The notes: generated by a model not told the origin, from the letters alone. Shown: positions 26,341 through 35,608, counted from the first letter of the stretch. The stretch: DNA of 64,000 bases from BOG-908 sp965198825 (GCA_965198825.1 CBDAQB010000001.1:620001-684000); one strand, 5' to 3'. Numbers and translations: made by a program.

Positions 26341-27253
26341 ACCACTCGCCGCCTTTTGCGTCGCCCTGCTTTGCGCCGCGCTCCTCCAGGCCACGCCCGC
26401 CATCGCCGGCTGCGCCGCCGGCAAGGTCGGCGAAATGCCGCTCACCATCTGGCACAACCGCCTGTTCGTTCCGCTCACCGTCAACGACACCCAGGGCCAG
26501 TTCCTGATCGACACCGGCGCCTTCCATTCCATCGTGGACCAGAACTTCGCACGCACCGCCGGCGTGCAATGGGACCGCCACCAGCCCGCCTACACTTTGG
26601 GCGGCTTCGGCGGCCAAACCCTCCCCGTCCTCGCCGGCCGCATGCGCATGCTCACCATTGCCGGCATGCGCGTGCCCGACCGCGAAATGCCCATCCACGA
26701 CTTCGGCGCCGAACCCGCCCCAAACAACACCACCATCAGCGGCCTGCTAGGCGCCGACCTTCTCGACCTCTTCGACGTCGAACTCGATCCCGCCGCAGGC
26801 AAGCTCACTCTCTGGCGCCTGGTCGGCTGCCACGACATCGAGCCCCTGCACTGGACAGGCGACTACGCCGCCATCCCCATGCGCCGCTCCGCCGACAAGC
26901 AACTCCGCATCCCCATCTGGATCGACGGCGCAGACTTCGACGCCATCCTCGATACCGGCGCCAAAGGCCTCTATCTGAGCCACGCCGCCGCCCTCCAGGC
27001 CGGCGCCACCGAGGCCGAACTCGCCCAGGATCCGGCCGTCGCAGGCGGCGGCATCGGCGGCGCCATGACAAGCCGCCGTCACCACTTCAAAACGCTCCTT
27101 GTCGGCAAGGATGAATATCATGACGTCACCGCCCTGGTCGGCGCGCCCGGAGACGTTCAAGCCCTCGTCGGTCTGTCTGCGCTGCTGCACCATCGCGTTT
27201 GGCTGTCGTATGGAACGCAGACTTTGTTTTTGCAGAAGATCGAAGACAAGTGA
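26318..27253 (+). CDS. Secreted double-DTG aspartyl protease-like protein (paralogue)
   Basis: This 311-residue paralogue of the preceding gene overlaps it by 23 bases. A basic MRQRRRSKPLAAF and a hydrophobic segment ending in AIAG form the signal peptide. The two active-site loops are FLIDTGAFHSIVD (near residue 64) and AILDTGAKGLYLSH (near residue 208). LLGADLLDLFDVELDP and ALVGLSALLHHRVWLSYG match the paralogue. Both copies keep both aspartates, so both could be active, alone or as a pair. It closes the operon, and a twin-hairpin element follows 18 bases after the stop. Confidence 0.82.
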   Translation: MRQRRRSKPLAAFCVALLCAALLQATPAIAGCAAGKVGEMPLTIWHNRLFVPLTVNDTQGQFLIDTGAFHSIVDQNFARTAGVQWDRHQPAYTLGGFGGQTLPVLAGRMRMLTIAGMRVPDREMPIHDFGAEPAPNNTTISGLLGADLLDLFDVELDPAAGKLTLWRLVGCHDIEPLHWTGDYAAIPMRRSADKQLRIPIWIDGADFDAILDTGAKGLYLSHAAALQAGATEAELAQDPAVAGGGIGGAMTSRRHHFKTLLVGKDEYHDVTALVGAPGDVQALVGLSALLHHRVWLSYGTQTLFLQKIEDK

Positions 27254-27271
27254 GGCAAGGACTTCTTTTTT

Positions 27272-27373
27272 GAAAAAAAGAAGCAAAAAACTTTTGCACT
27301 GTGGGACCGAGATCGTGGGAACGCCCAGCCCATAGGACCAAAAGTTTTTTGGTTCTTTTTTTCAAAAAAGAAC
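27272..27373. repeat. Twin-hairpin element, full copy
   Basis: Arm A closes with C-G and arm B with G-C. The centre contains GGGACCGAGATCGTGGGAA, which is the reverse complement of the corresponding part of the copy at 5620-5731, so the centres are related and this copy is inverted. It follows the protease operon and ends 29 bases before the aminotransferase start. Confidence 0.9.
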
Positions 27374-27402
27374 TGCTTTCTTCCTTTCTAAAGAGCCCCA
27401 CC

Positions 27403-28593
27403 ATGCCCCCCCTCTCATCCCGCCAGAACACCATCGCCACAGCCGCAACAATGGCCGCAACGGCGCGGGCGAGGGCGCTACGCGAGCAAGGCCACGACGT
27501 CATTTCCCTCACCCTGGGCGAGCCCGATTTCGCGACGCCGCCTCACGCCGTAGAGGCCGCCTATGCCGCCGCCCGCGCCGGCGACACGCATTACCCGCCG
27601 GTGAACGGCACGAACGCCATGATCGCCGCCGTGCTGCGCAAGTTCGAGCGCGACAGCAATCTCACCGGCACCGCCGCCAACATCATCGTCGGCAACGGCG
27701 CCCGCCAGGTGATCTATGACGCGCTCACCGCCATGCTCGATGAGGGCAGCGAGGTGATCGTTCCAGCACCCTACTGGAACGCCTATCCGCTCATCGCCCG
27801 GATGGCAGGTGCGGTCCCGGTGTTTTGCGCCTGTGCCATGCAGGATGGTTTCGTGCCGGACCCGCAGGCGATCGCCGCGCTCATCACGCCGCGCACCCGG
27901 GTCCTCGTTCTGAATTCACCCAACAATCCCACCGGCGCCGTCTATAGCGCGGCGCACCTGGCAGCCATTGCCGAAGTTCTGCGCCGCCATCCGGACGTGT
28001 GGATCCTGTCAGACGACATGTACGAACACCTGATCCACGACGGCACGCCAGCCGCCACCATGGCGGCCGTGGCGCCCGATCTCGCAAACCGCGTGCTGAC
28101 CTTGAGCGGCGTATCGAAAACCTACGCCATGACAGGCTGGCGCGTCGGTTTCGCCCACGGCCCCGCCCCTTTGATCGCCGCCATGTCGAAAATCCAGGGC
28201 CAGACCACCGGCGGCGTCTCGCCGCTCGCACAAGCCGCCGCGCTGGCAGCCCTCGAGGGCCCGCAGGACAGCGTCGCCACCATGCGCGCCACCTACGCCG
28301 CGCGAAGCGTCCGCGTCAGCGCGGCACTCAATGCCATCCCCGGCATACGCTGCCACCAGCCCCCCGGCGCCTTCTACCTCTATCCCGACATCGGCGGATG
28401 CCTCGGCGGGAGGTTGCGCACCGACGTGGATATGGCGGCCGCCTTGCTCGAGGAGGCGCATGTCGGAACGGTGGCGGGAACCGCCTTCGGGCTGTCGCCG
28501 CATCTGCGGTTGAGTACCGCGGCCGACGAAAAGTCCCTTGATGAGGCTTGCCGGCGTATTGCAAGTTTCTGCAGGCAAGCACTTCTTTTTTAA
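27403..28593 (+). CDS. Class I PLP-dependent aminotransferase (aspartate aminotransferase-like)
   Basis: This 396-residue fold-type I aminotransferase has LTLGEPDFATPPHAVEAA and HYPPVNG near the N-terminus, NSPNNPTGAVY in the middle and the PLP-binding Lys in LSGVSKTYAMTGWRVGF. It resembles the aspartate/prephenate aminotransferases of alphaproteobacteria, but the amino-group donor is not certain. The ATG at 27403 is used; the earlier frame is repeat read-through. The last residues (QALLF) and the TAA stop fall inside arm A of the next twin-hairpin element. It has repeat elements on both sides and is probably transcribed alone. Confidence 0.88.
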   Translation: MPPLSSRQNTIATAATMAATARARALREQGHDVISLTLGEPDFATPPHAVEAAYAAARAGDTHYPPVNGTNAMIAAVLRKFERDSNLTGTAANIIVGNGARQVIYDALTAMLDEGSEVIVPAPYWNAYPLIARMAGAVPVFCACAMQDGFVPDPQAIAALITPRTRVLVLNSPNNPTGAVYSAAHLAAIAEVLRRHPDVWILSDDMYEHLIHDGTPAATMAAVAPDLANRVLTLSGVSKTYAMTGWRVGFAHGPAPLIAAMSKIQGQTTGGVSPLAQAAALAALEGPQDSVATMRATYAARSVRVSAALNAIPGIRCHQPPGAFYLYPDIGGCLGGRLRTDVDMAAALLEEAHVGTVAGTAFGLSPHLRLSTAADEKSLDEACRRIASFCRQALLF

Positions 28594-28692
28594 AAAAAAG
28601 AAGCAAAAACTTTTATCCGTTTGCGCCCGGCACCTCCGCAAGCCCGGCCCAAGTTCGCAAAAGTTTTTTGGTTCTTTTTTTCAAAAAAGAAC
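28582..28692. repeat. Twin-hairpin element, full copy
   Basis: Arm A (C-G closing pair) contains the TAA stop codon of the aminotransferase gene at 28591-28593. Arm B has a G-C closing pair. The element lies 76 bases before the GGDEF/EAL gene. Confidence 0.9.
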
Positions 28693-28768
28693 GCCTTCCT
28701 TCCTCGTACACTTCTTCCTAACGTTCCCAGCCTAGCCTTCCACGAGTTCAAGAGAATCGTGGAATGGC

Positions 28769-30487
28769 ATGAACGACGAGACCAGGGGCCGCATAGCGCG
28801 GCCTGGCGTGCGGCGGCGCGACCCTGGCCGTCTAGATTCGCTCGTGCGTGCAGCGCTGGACAGCGCCCGGCCAGGCCTGATCGTCATGGATCGCGACCTG
28901 ACGGTGCGCCTCATCACCAGGGCAGCCACCGATCTCCTCGGCATCATGCCGGAAGACGCCGGCCTGGCGCAGCCGATCCTCAGCCTGCTGGCGGCCAGCA
29001 GGAGCCTTGATGCGGCAGCGATGCAGGCCGTGGCGGCCGCCTTCCTGATGAGCAGCGACGTCGAGCCGCGCCAGGTGCTGATCTCGATTTCCGGATCGCA
29101 AGGTGACCGCGTCATCGCCATGGACATCCGCCCCGCGGGCATCGAGGGCTGGGTCGCCAGCCTGGAGGACGTGACCCAAAGCCGGCAGACTCAGGATTGG
29201 CTGCTCGAACATGCGTCATCCGATCCGGTCACCGGCCTGCGCAACCGCCAGCATTTCATGCTCATGCTGCAGGACCGCCTCGACGAAGCGGAGCCAGAAC
29301 GCGAACCCACTCTCCTCGTCGCCGTGGTCCGCCTCAGCGCGCTGCCCGTGAGCCTCGGCGCTCACGCGAGCGACGCTGTGCTGCGCGTCGCTTCCGGCCG
29401 GCTCTCAAGCTTCCTGCGCGAGGAGGATTTGCTGGCCCGTTTTGCCGGCGCCGAATTCGCCATCGCCATGTCCGACCACACGGACACGGCGGGAGCCACC
29501 GCACTGGCCGAGCGCATCGTCGAAACACTCTCGCGCCCGTATGTCATAGAAGGGCAAACCGTTACCCTGCGCGCCCAGGCCGGCGTCTCGCGCGCGCCAG
29601 AGGATGCCACGAGCCCGGAGGCGCTCTGCGCAGCGGCGATCCTCGCCTTATCGGCAGCCACGCCGAGCAAGCAGGTATGCTTCTTCGAACCCGGCCTGCA
29701 CGAACGCGCCAGGCAACGCCGTCATCTCGAACATGATCTCAGCCGCGCGCTCGCCTCGAACCAGTTCGAGCTCTGGTATCAGCCGCAGGTGGATCTCAAC
29801 GCCCACTGCATCAACGTCTTCGAGGCGCTGATACGCTGGCGCAGCCCCAGCCGCGGCATGGTCCCGCCGCTCGAGTTCATCCCTGTCGCCGAGGAAACCG
29901 GCCTCATCGTTCCGATCGGCGACTGGGTGCTCCAGCAAGCCTGCCGGGAAGCCGCGACCTGGCCGGAGGAGATCGCCGTCGCCATCAACGCCTCGGCACT
30001 TCAGTTCGAAACCGGCCGGTTCGGCGAATCGGTTGCCGGCGCGCTGGCAGCCTCTGGCCTCCCAGGAAGGCGCCTGGAAGTGGAGGTCACCGAAAGCCTG
30101 CTTTTGCACGACGACAAAGCCGTGGAAAAAACCCTCTCTGCCCTTCGGGATCTCGGCGTTCGCCTCGTGCTCGACGATTTCGGCACCGGCTACGCCTCGC
30201 TCAGCCAGCTCAGCCGCTTCCACTTCGACAAGATCAAGATCGACCGCTCTTTCATCAGCCCGCCTGACGCCTCCGACGGCCACAGCGCCATCGTCCGCAG
30301 CATCGCGGCTCTCGGCACCAGCCTCGGCATCCCCACCACCGCCGAAGGCGTGGAAACCCTTGTCCAGCTAGACCGCACTCGCGCCGACGGCTGCACCTGC
30401 GTCCAAGGCTACTATTTCAGCAAACCCGTTCCCGCCGAAGCCGTCGGCGCCCTCCTCACAAGGCTTCACCACAAGACCGCAGCATAG
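28769..30487 (+). CDS. PAS-GGDEF-EAL cyclic-di-GMP protein with degenerate GGDEF
   Basis: This 572-residue signalling protein has a PAS-like N-terminus (residues 25-140, LIVMDRDLTVRLITRAATDL), a GGDEF domain (150-305) and an EAL domain (about 325-565). In the GGDEF domain the signature is FAGAEF (residues 225-230), with Ala for the second Gly and for Asp, so cyclase activity is doubtful; it may bind GTP. The EAL domain keeps FEALIRWRSP, VTESLLL, LDDFGTGYASL, KIDRSFI and AEGVETL, the residues that bind metal and cyclic-di-GMP. It is therefore probably a phosphodiesterase. No membrane segment is visible, so it should be cytoplasmic. Confidence 0.9.
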   Translation: MNDETRGRIARPGVRRRDPGRLDSLVRAALDSARPGLIVMDRDLTVRLITRAATDLLGIMPEDAGLAQPILSLLAASRSLDAAAMQAVAAAFLMSSDVEPRQVLISISGSQGDRVIAMDIRPAGIEGWVASLEDVTQSRQTQDWLLEHASSDPVTGLRNRQHFMLMLQDRLDEAEPEREPTLLVAVVRLSALPVSLGAHASDAVLRVASGRLSSFLREEDLLARFAGAEFAIAMSDHTDTAGATALAERIVETLSRPYVIEGQTVTLRAQAGVSRAPEDATSPEALCAAAILALSAATPSKQVCFFEPGLHERARQRRHLEHDLSRALASNQFELWYQPQVDLNAHCINVFEALIRWRSPSRGMVPPLEFIPVAEETGLIVPIGDWVLQQACREAATWPEEIAVAINASALQFETGRFGESVAGALAASGLPGRRLEVEVTESLLLHDDKAVEKTLSALRDLGVRLVLDDFGTGYASLSQLSRFHFDKIKIDRSFISPPDASDGHSAIVRSIAALGTSLGIPTTAEGVETLVQLDRTRADGCTCVQGYYFSKPVPAEAVGALLTRLHHKTAA

Positions 30488-30492
30488 CCGCC

Positions 30493-30540
30493 GTCATTGC
30501 GAGCCGCCGCTTGGCGGCGCGGCAATCCAGAGCCAAGCGC
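30493..30540. repeat. REP-like palindrome (CATTGCGAG ... GCAATCCAG family)
   Basis: CATTGCGAGCC and GCAATCCAGAGCC flank a GC-rich inverted repeat (GCCGCC with GGCGGC). A second member of the same family lies inside the twin-hairpin element at 63321-63361. It sits between the convergent GGDEF/EAL gene and the membrane-protein gene and may act as a transcript end. Confidence 0.65.
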
Positions 30541-30572
30541 ACAACATTCAACACGCGCGACACAACCAACCC

Positions 30573-32132
30573 TCACCGATCAGCCAAAAACCCAGCCTGA
30601 CTCTTCCAAGCACACGACAAGCGCCTCGGGAAAATCCCGCACGGAACGCCCAACCGAATGGCCTGAGTAAACGCCCGGGAATTGCTATCGCCACCCAACG
30701 TGACGTCCGCCGCCAAATCCAGCGTCGCAGGCCCAAACGGCAAAACACGCAGAGGCAAAACAAGCGCGCCACCTGGCACCGGAAGCACCTTGAAGTCGCG
30801 CGTATTCTGAAAAACCGCGCCGCCCACTCGAAGATCGAACAACCCGAAATACAATGCCCGCCAGGCCCCATCGAGCGGCAGGAACAGCGCATCGCTCAAC
30901 GGCGACAGGCCGTCAGGCAAATCCACCGCACTGCCGCTCGCCGACACACTCACCGGCCGCGCGTCGCTCAGCACAGGCCGCCAGACAAACATCAGCAGCG
31001 TCACCACCGCCGCGAATACGACGCGCCTGCGCTCCCCCTGCGTGAACAGCGCTGCCAGGAACCGCACCGCGCCGAGCATCAGGAACGGCAAAGTCCATTT
31101 GAAATAATGGATGTTCGTAAAGTGCCAAAGCCCATAGGGCTGCAGGTCGCGATAGGCGAGATACAGCGCCCAATGCAGCGCGATCGTCGCCACGACGAAC
31201 ACCGCAGGCGCCACGCGCCGCCCCCGTCCTGGAACCATTGCCATCAGCAACCCGGCAATGCCCGGAATAACCCAAGGCAGAACCTCCGCAATGCCCGCGC
31301 CCTCCGGCAGCAACGGCCGGGGATCGATGATCAGCATCACCCACCGCATAGGCAGCAGCCGCCACTCCAACCCGATGCCTGTCGATTTGCTGACATACGC
31401 ACCAGGCGAGGCCCCGAAGATCACGAGATGCGCCGCGATCCAGGGCAGCAATCCCACCGCCAGCCCAAGCCCTGCGGCAGCGGCCGTCCAAATCCAAACG
31501 CGAAACGCGTTACGGTCCCGCACCAGAACCCAGGCCACATAGCCTGCCCCGGTCGCCAGAAGCACCGCCGCATCGCTGGGCCGAAAGCCCGCCACCAAGG
31601 CGATCGCCAAACCCAGGAGAAAAGCCCGCATCCGCCCTGGCCGCTCGCCGAACCGCAGCGCCAACAGCACCGACAGATACTGCAACGGCGCCGACCCCGT
31701 GCTCGTCCAAGGCATGATCCAAAGCCAGAAAGCCATCCACTTGCCGCTCAGCACGGTCACGAGGAAGCACAGCGCAGGCACTGCATCGCCCCACCCCGGC
31801 GCCAGCCGCCGCGCCACCCGCACAAACAGCACCAGCGACACAAGGAGGCACGCGAGATCCGGCAGCATGAACGGCTGCCAAGGCGTCACCCACTCGAAAG
31901 GCGCCCCCAGCAGCGCATAGCCGGGCGGATAATGATGATGCGCCGCCGACAGATCGAGCACCGACCACGCCTTCGCCGCATCCAGATAATGCTGCTGATC
32001 GACGCCAACCGAGAACACCGCGAACCGCGGATACTCCCACCAATGCACGCCGAGCGTCACGCCAGACAGCAGCACCGCACACGCAACGATCGCCAAACGC
32101 CCGGCGCGGCCGGACCGAAGCCAGACCATCAT
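30573..32132 (-). CDS. Polytopic membrane protein, GT-C glycosyltransferase-like
   Basis: This protein of about 519 residues has about ten hydrophobic segments over its first 410 residues. A soluble C-terminal part ends in FPRRLSCAWKSQAGF. The pattern HHHYPPGYALLGAPFEW after the first periplasmic loop, with acidic residues in VGVDQQHYLDAAKAW, resembles GT-C enzymes such as ArnT/PMT-like transferases, but no family is certain. In-frame starts exist at 32228, 32177 and 32132. The last, a double ATG, avoids overlap with the divergent decarboxylase gene. Only 55 bases separate the two genes, so the promoters overlap. It would act on a lipid-linked sugar at the membrane. Confidence 0.6.
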   Translation of the reverse strand: MMVWLRSGRAGRLAIVACAVLLSGVTLGVHWWEYPRFAVFSVGVDQQHYLDAAKAWSVLDLSAAHHHYPPGYALLGAPFEWVTPWQPFMLPDLACLLVSLVLFVRVARRLAPGWGDAVPALCFLVTVLSGKWMAFWLWIMPWTSTGSAPLQYLSVLLALRFGERPGRMRAFLLGLAIALVAGFRPSDAAVLLATGAGYVAWVLVRDRNAFRVWIWTAAAAGLGLAVGLLPWIAAHLVIFGASPGAYVSKSTGIGLEWRLLPMRWVMLIIDPRPLLPEGAGIAEVLPWVIPGIAGLLMAMVPGRGRRVAPAVFVVATIALHWALYLAYRDLQPYGLWHFTNIHYFKWTLPFLMLGAVRFLAALFTQGERRRVVFAAVVTLLMFVWRPVLSDARPVSVSASGSAVDLPDGLSPLSDALFLPLDGAWRALYFGLFDLRVGGAVFQNTRDFKVLPVPGGALVLPLRVLPFGPATLDLAADVTLGGDSNSRAFTQAIRLGVPCGIFPRRLSCAWKSQAGFLADR

Positions 32133-32187
32133 CGCTGGCAGAGCAGGCAGCTTGGCGTATGCAGCACTTCGTGGCATCGCCGCGCCT

Positions 32188-33639
32188 ATGGCACACGATC
32201 CCGCATCCGACCTAGCCGCCCGCGCCACGCTGGACCCATCGGACTGGTCCGAAGTCCGCGCACTCGGTCACCAAATGCTCGACGACATGATCGACTGGGT
32301 CGCCACCGCCCGTGACCGCCCCGTCTGGCGCCACATGCCCGAAGCACTCCGCCAGGAACTCCGCAGCCCGCTGCCCGAAACAGGCACGCCGCTGCCTGAA
32401 CTCTACGCCGACTTCCAGCGCCTCATCCTGCCCTACAGCAGCGCCAACGAGCACCCGCGCATGATGGCCTGGGTCAACGGCGGCGGTAATCCCGCCGGCT
32501 ACCTCGCCGAGCTTCTCGCCGGCATCTTCTCTGTCAACTGCGGCGGCCGAGACCACGCCGCCATTGAGGTCGAACGCCAGGTCATCGCCTGGGCAGCCGC
32601 CATGGTCGGCATGCCAGCGCAGACCAGCGGCCTCCTGGTCACCGGCTCCTCCATGGCGAACATGATCGCGGTCCTGGTCGCCCGGCGCGCCGCCCTGGGC
32701 GAAACCGTACGCACCAACGGCCTGCAATCCGCTCCCCTGGTCGCCTACGCGTCGGCCGCCGCCCACGGCTGCATCCCCCGCGCGCTCGACATGGCCGGCC
32801 TGGGCACCGCCGCCCTGCACGCCATCCGACCCACTCCCGACCACCGCATGGACACACAGGCGCTCGCCGAAGCCATCGCCGCCGACCGCGCCACCGGCCG
32901 CATCCCCTTCATGGTCATAGGCACCGCCGGCACGGTGGACACCGCCGCCATCGACGACCTTGCCGCCATCGCCGCCATCGCCGAGCACGAAAAACTCTGG
33001 TTCCACGTGGACGGCGCTTTCGGCGCCACTGCCGCCCTCTCCCCCCGCTTCCGCCCGCTCCTCAAAGGCATCGAGGGCGCCGACAGCCTCGCCTTCGATT
33101 TCCACAAATGGGCCCAGATCCCCTACGACGCCGGCTGCGTCCTCATCCGCAACCAGGCCCAGCAGCTCGCCACCTTCGCCCAATCCCTCGCCTACCTCGG
33201 CCGCGAACCACGCGGCCTCGCAGGCAACTCGCCCTGGCCCACCGACCTCGGCCCAGACCTCTCCAGAGGTTTCCGCGCCCTCAAAGTCTGGATGACCCTG
33301 CGCGCCTACGGCACCGAAGGCCTCGCGAAAGTCGTCGAAAACAGTTGCGACCTGGCCCAGTACCTCGCCACCAAAATCGCGAGCATCCCCGGCCTCGAAC
33401 TCCTAGCTCCCGTCACCCTCAACATCGTCTGCTTCCGCGTCAGCCATGGCGAGGACGACTTCGACTCACTGAACCGCAACCTCGTCGCCGACCTGCAGGA
33501 AAGCGGCATCGCTGCCCCCTCCACCACCACGATCGGCGGAAAACTCGCCATACGCGCTGCCATATTCAATCACCGAACCACACGCAAAGACATCGACGCA
33601 TTCATCGAAGGCGTAAGAACTCGCGCAAACATCTCCTGA
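32188..33639 (+). CDS. Group II PLP-dependent decarboxylase
   Basis: This 483-residue member of the aromatic-L-amino-acid/glutamate/histidine decarboxylase family has the PLP lysine Lys307 in FDFHKWAQIPYD. The cofactor-stacking His193 is in AAAHGCIPRAL and the Asp contact in WFHVDGAFGA. SANEHPRMMAWVNGGGNP near the N-terminus is typical of family members acting on aromatic or related amino acids. The substrate is unresolved. The ATG at 32188 is used. No transporter or product-using enzyme is adjacent. Confidence 0.85.
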   Translation: MAHDPASDLAARATLDPSDWSEVRALGHQMLDDMIDWVATARDRPVWRHMPEALRQELRSPLPETGTPLPELYADFQRLILPYSSANEHPRMMAWVNGGGNPAGYLAELLAGIFSVNCGGRDHAAIEVERQVIAWAAAMVGMPAQTSGLLVTGSSMANMIAVLVARRAALGETVRTNGLQSAPLVAYASAAAHGCIPRALDMAGLGTAALHAIRPTPDHRMDTQALAEAIAADRATGRIPFMVIGTAGTVDTAAIDDLAAIAAIAEHEKLWFHVDGAFGATAALSPRFRPLLKGIEGADSLAFDFHKWAQIPYDAGCVLIRNQAQQLATFAQSLAYLGREPRGLAGNSPWPTDLGPDLSRGFRALKVWMTLRAYGTEGLAKVVENSCDLAQYLATKIASIPGLELLAPVTLNIVCFRVSHGEDDFDSLNRNLVADLQESGIAAPSTTTIGGKLAIRAAIFNHRTTRKDIDAFIEGVRTRANIS

Positions 33640-33763
33640 CCGCCAGATTTCCTCAGCCTGGGAAGGCCACGATTTGTATTGAACTTCAGGCACCGGCTCA
33701 TTATCCGACTGTAACGGACGCTCAGGCCCTCACCATCAAGCCTGCCCGTCACAAGGGTGGATC

Positions 33764-35608
33764 ATGTCCGACACCAGCAGCGACGCCAGGGATGCCTATG
33801 TTGCCGACACCTTCGGTGTGGATCCGTCCACCTATGCAGCGTCCCCGTCCGCCGACGCCGCGCCTCCGGACACTGCACCCGTAGAGACGGCCGCCGAACC
33901 CACCGACTCCGCCGCGAGCACCAGTTCCGCCCCAGGAAACGGATCGGCAGAAGCAAGCCAGCCGAGCTTTCTCGGCGGCCTTGTGGACCGTGTCGAGGGC
34001 GCCGCGTCCGATGCCTACAACAGCGTGTCCGGCGCAGTCGGCGGGGTCGTGGACAGCGTCGAGACGACAGCCGGCAATCTCTACGACAGTGCAGCCGGTG
34101 CCGTCGACGGTGTGATCGACAGCGTCGAGAGTGGGGCCAGTAATCTTTACGACAGCGCAGCGGGGGCCGCCTCGGATCTCTACGATAGCGCAGCCGGCGC
34201 TGTTGGCGGGGTTGTCGATAGTATCGAGAGCGCGGCCGGTAATCTCTACGACAGCGCAGCAGGTGCCGCCTCCAATCTCTACGACAGCGCAGCCGGCGCC
34301 GTCGGCGGAGTGATCGATAGTGTCGAGAGTGGCGCGAGCAATCTCTACGATAGCGCGGCCGGCGCCGTCGGCGGAGTGATCGATAGTGTCGAGAGTGGAG
34401 CGAGCAATCTCTACGACAGCGCAGCCGGTGCCGTCGGCGGGCTGATCGATAGTGTCGAGAGCGGTGCGAGCCAACTCTATGACAGCGCAGCCGGCGCCGT
34501 CGGCGGGCTGATCGACAGTGTCGAGAGTGGAGCGAGCAATCTCTACGATAGCGCAGCCAGCGCAGTCGGCGGATTGATCGATAGTGTCGAGAGCGGCGCG
34601 AGCAATCTCTATGACAGCGCAGCCGGTGCCGTCGGCGGGCTGATCGATAGTGTCGAGAGCGGCGCGAGCCAACTCTATGACAGCGCGGCCGGCGCCGTCG
34701 GCGGCTTGATCGATAGTGTCGAGAGTGGAGCGAGAAATCTCTACGACAGCGCAGCCGGCGCCATCGGCGGGGTGATCGACAGCGCAGCCGGCGCCATCGG
34801 CGGGGTGATCGACAGCGTAGGCAGTGCAATCGGTGGCGTCGTTGGCCGAGTCGAGGACCTGTTCGACGCCGGGCCGAAGGCCAAGGAAATCGCCGACACC
34901 TCCGACAAAGTCTCCAAGACATCCGACGCCGACCTGAAGAAAATGTCCGCCGCCGACAAGGTCGCCATGCTCAAGACCCTGACGTCGAATGGCGCCCTCA
35001 CGCCGGAAGCCATAGCGGCGCAAAAGAAACTCTACCGCAACATGGATCTGGATCCGGATTTCAAGAAGCGCGACGAGGCGCGGGAGGATAAGGTCGCGGA
35101 GTCGCTGAAAGGCGACAAGGAGCTCGAGGCAGCGCACGACAAATGGGCCGACATGTCCGAAGGCGACAAGCTCAAGCAAATGCAGAAAGTCGTGGCCGCA
35201 CAAAGCAAGCAATACGGCATCACGCCACCTGAGATGGTCATCGAGCATAATCCGCCAAAGAACGGCATCATCACGAACGGCTACTTCGACCCGAGCGACG
35301 GCAAGCTGCACATCAACATGGACCCCGCAAGTTCGAGCCAGAATTTCACCGACGCGCTCGACCTCGCACTGCATGAGAACGCGCACAACTACCAGAACCA
35401 TCTGGTGGACGATTTGAACGCGGGCAAGATAAAGCCGGGTGACCCGGACTACACCCAGGCGACGATGTTCGCGGCAAATTCCGACCCGCACGGCTATGTC
35501 GAGGCAAAAACGCCGGCCGACCTTGCGGATTACCGCAAGCAGCCTCTGGAAGACCACTCCTGGCAAACCGGCCCATCGACGGCCAAGAAGATCATCAACA
35601 ATCTCTAA
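33764..35608 (+). CDS. Repeat-rich protein with C-terminal HExxH domain (putative metallopeptidase)
   Basis: This 614-residue protein has no signal peptide. Residues 1-68 are low-complexity (Ser, Ala, Asp, Pro). Residues 69-366 consist of about 27 tandem 11-residue units in two alternating forms, GAVGGLIDSVE and SGASNLYDSAA, which give a 22-residue superperiod and a likely amphipathic helical surface. Residues 370-480 are charged and helical. Residues 490-614 form a C-terminal domain in which LALHENAHNYQNH (His537, Glu538, His541) is an HExxH zinc-protease-type motif. The family is not recognised. Two paralogous small genes follow in the same transcript and are candidate partners or inhibitors. 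AAGGGTGG lies ahead of the ATG. Confidence 0.75.
   Translation: MSDTSSDARDAYVADTFGVDPSTYAASPSADAAPPDTAPVETAAEPTDSAASTSSAPGNGSAEASQPSFLGGLVDRVEGAASDAYNSVSGAVGGVVDSVETTAGNLYDSAAGAVDGVIDSVESGASNLYDSAAGAASDLYDSAAGAVGGVVDSIESAAGNLYDSAAGAASNLYDSAAGAVGGVIDSVESGASNLYDSAAGAVGGVIDSVESGASNLYDSAAGAVGGLIDSVESGASQLYDSAAGAVGGLIDSVESGASNLYDSAASAVGGLIDSVESGASNLYDSAAGAVGGLIDSVESGASQLYDSAAGAVGGLIDSVESGARNLYDSAAGAIGGVIDSAAGAIGGVIDSVGSAIGGVVGRVEDLFDAGPKAKEIADTSDKVSKTSDADLKKMSAADKVAMLKTLTSNGALTPEAIAAQKKLYRNMDLDPDFKKRDEAREDKVAESLKGDKELEAAHDKWADMSEGDKLKQMQKVVAAQSKQYGITPPEMVIEHNPPKNGIITNGYFDPSDGKLHINMDPASSSQNFTDALDLALHENAHNYQNHLVDDLNAGKIKPGDPDYTQATMFAANSDPHGYVEAKTPADLADYRKQPLEDHSWQTGPSTAKKIINNL
33968..34861 (+). repeat. 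Tandem 33-bp (66-bp superperiod) coding repeats
   Basis: The repeat region of the HExxH protein gene has about 27 units of 33 bases in alternating pairs. Adjacent pairs from about 34290 to 34740 are close to identical at DNA level, so the array probably changes length by recombination or slippage. Long opposite-strand frames here are artefacts of the repeat. Confidence 0.9.

Noticed and set aside
33968..34861. Possible CRISPR array or satellite
   Set aside because: The units are contiguous 33/66-base in-frame codons without spacers.
33749..35566. Long minus-strand open frames (up to 605 codons) opposite the repeat gene
   Set aside because: They mirror the 33-bp coding repeats and disappear as independent signals; the plus strand has a ribosome site, an HExxH domain and coupled downstream genes.
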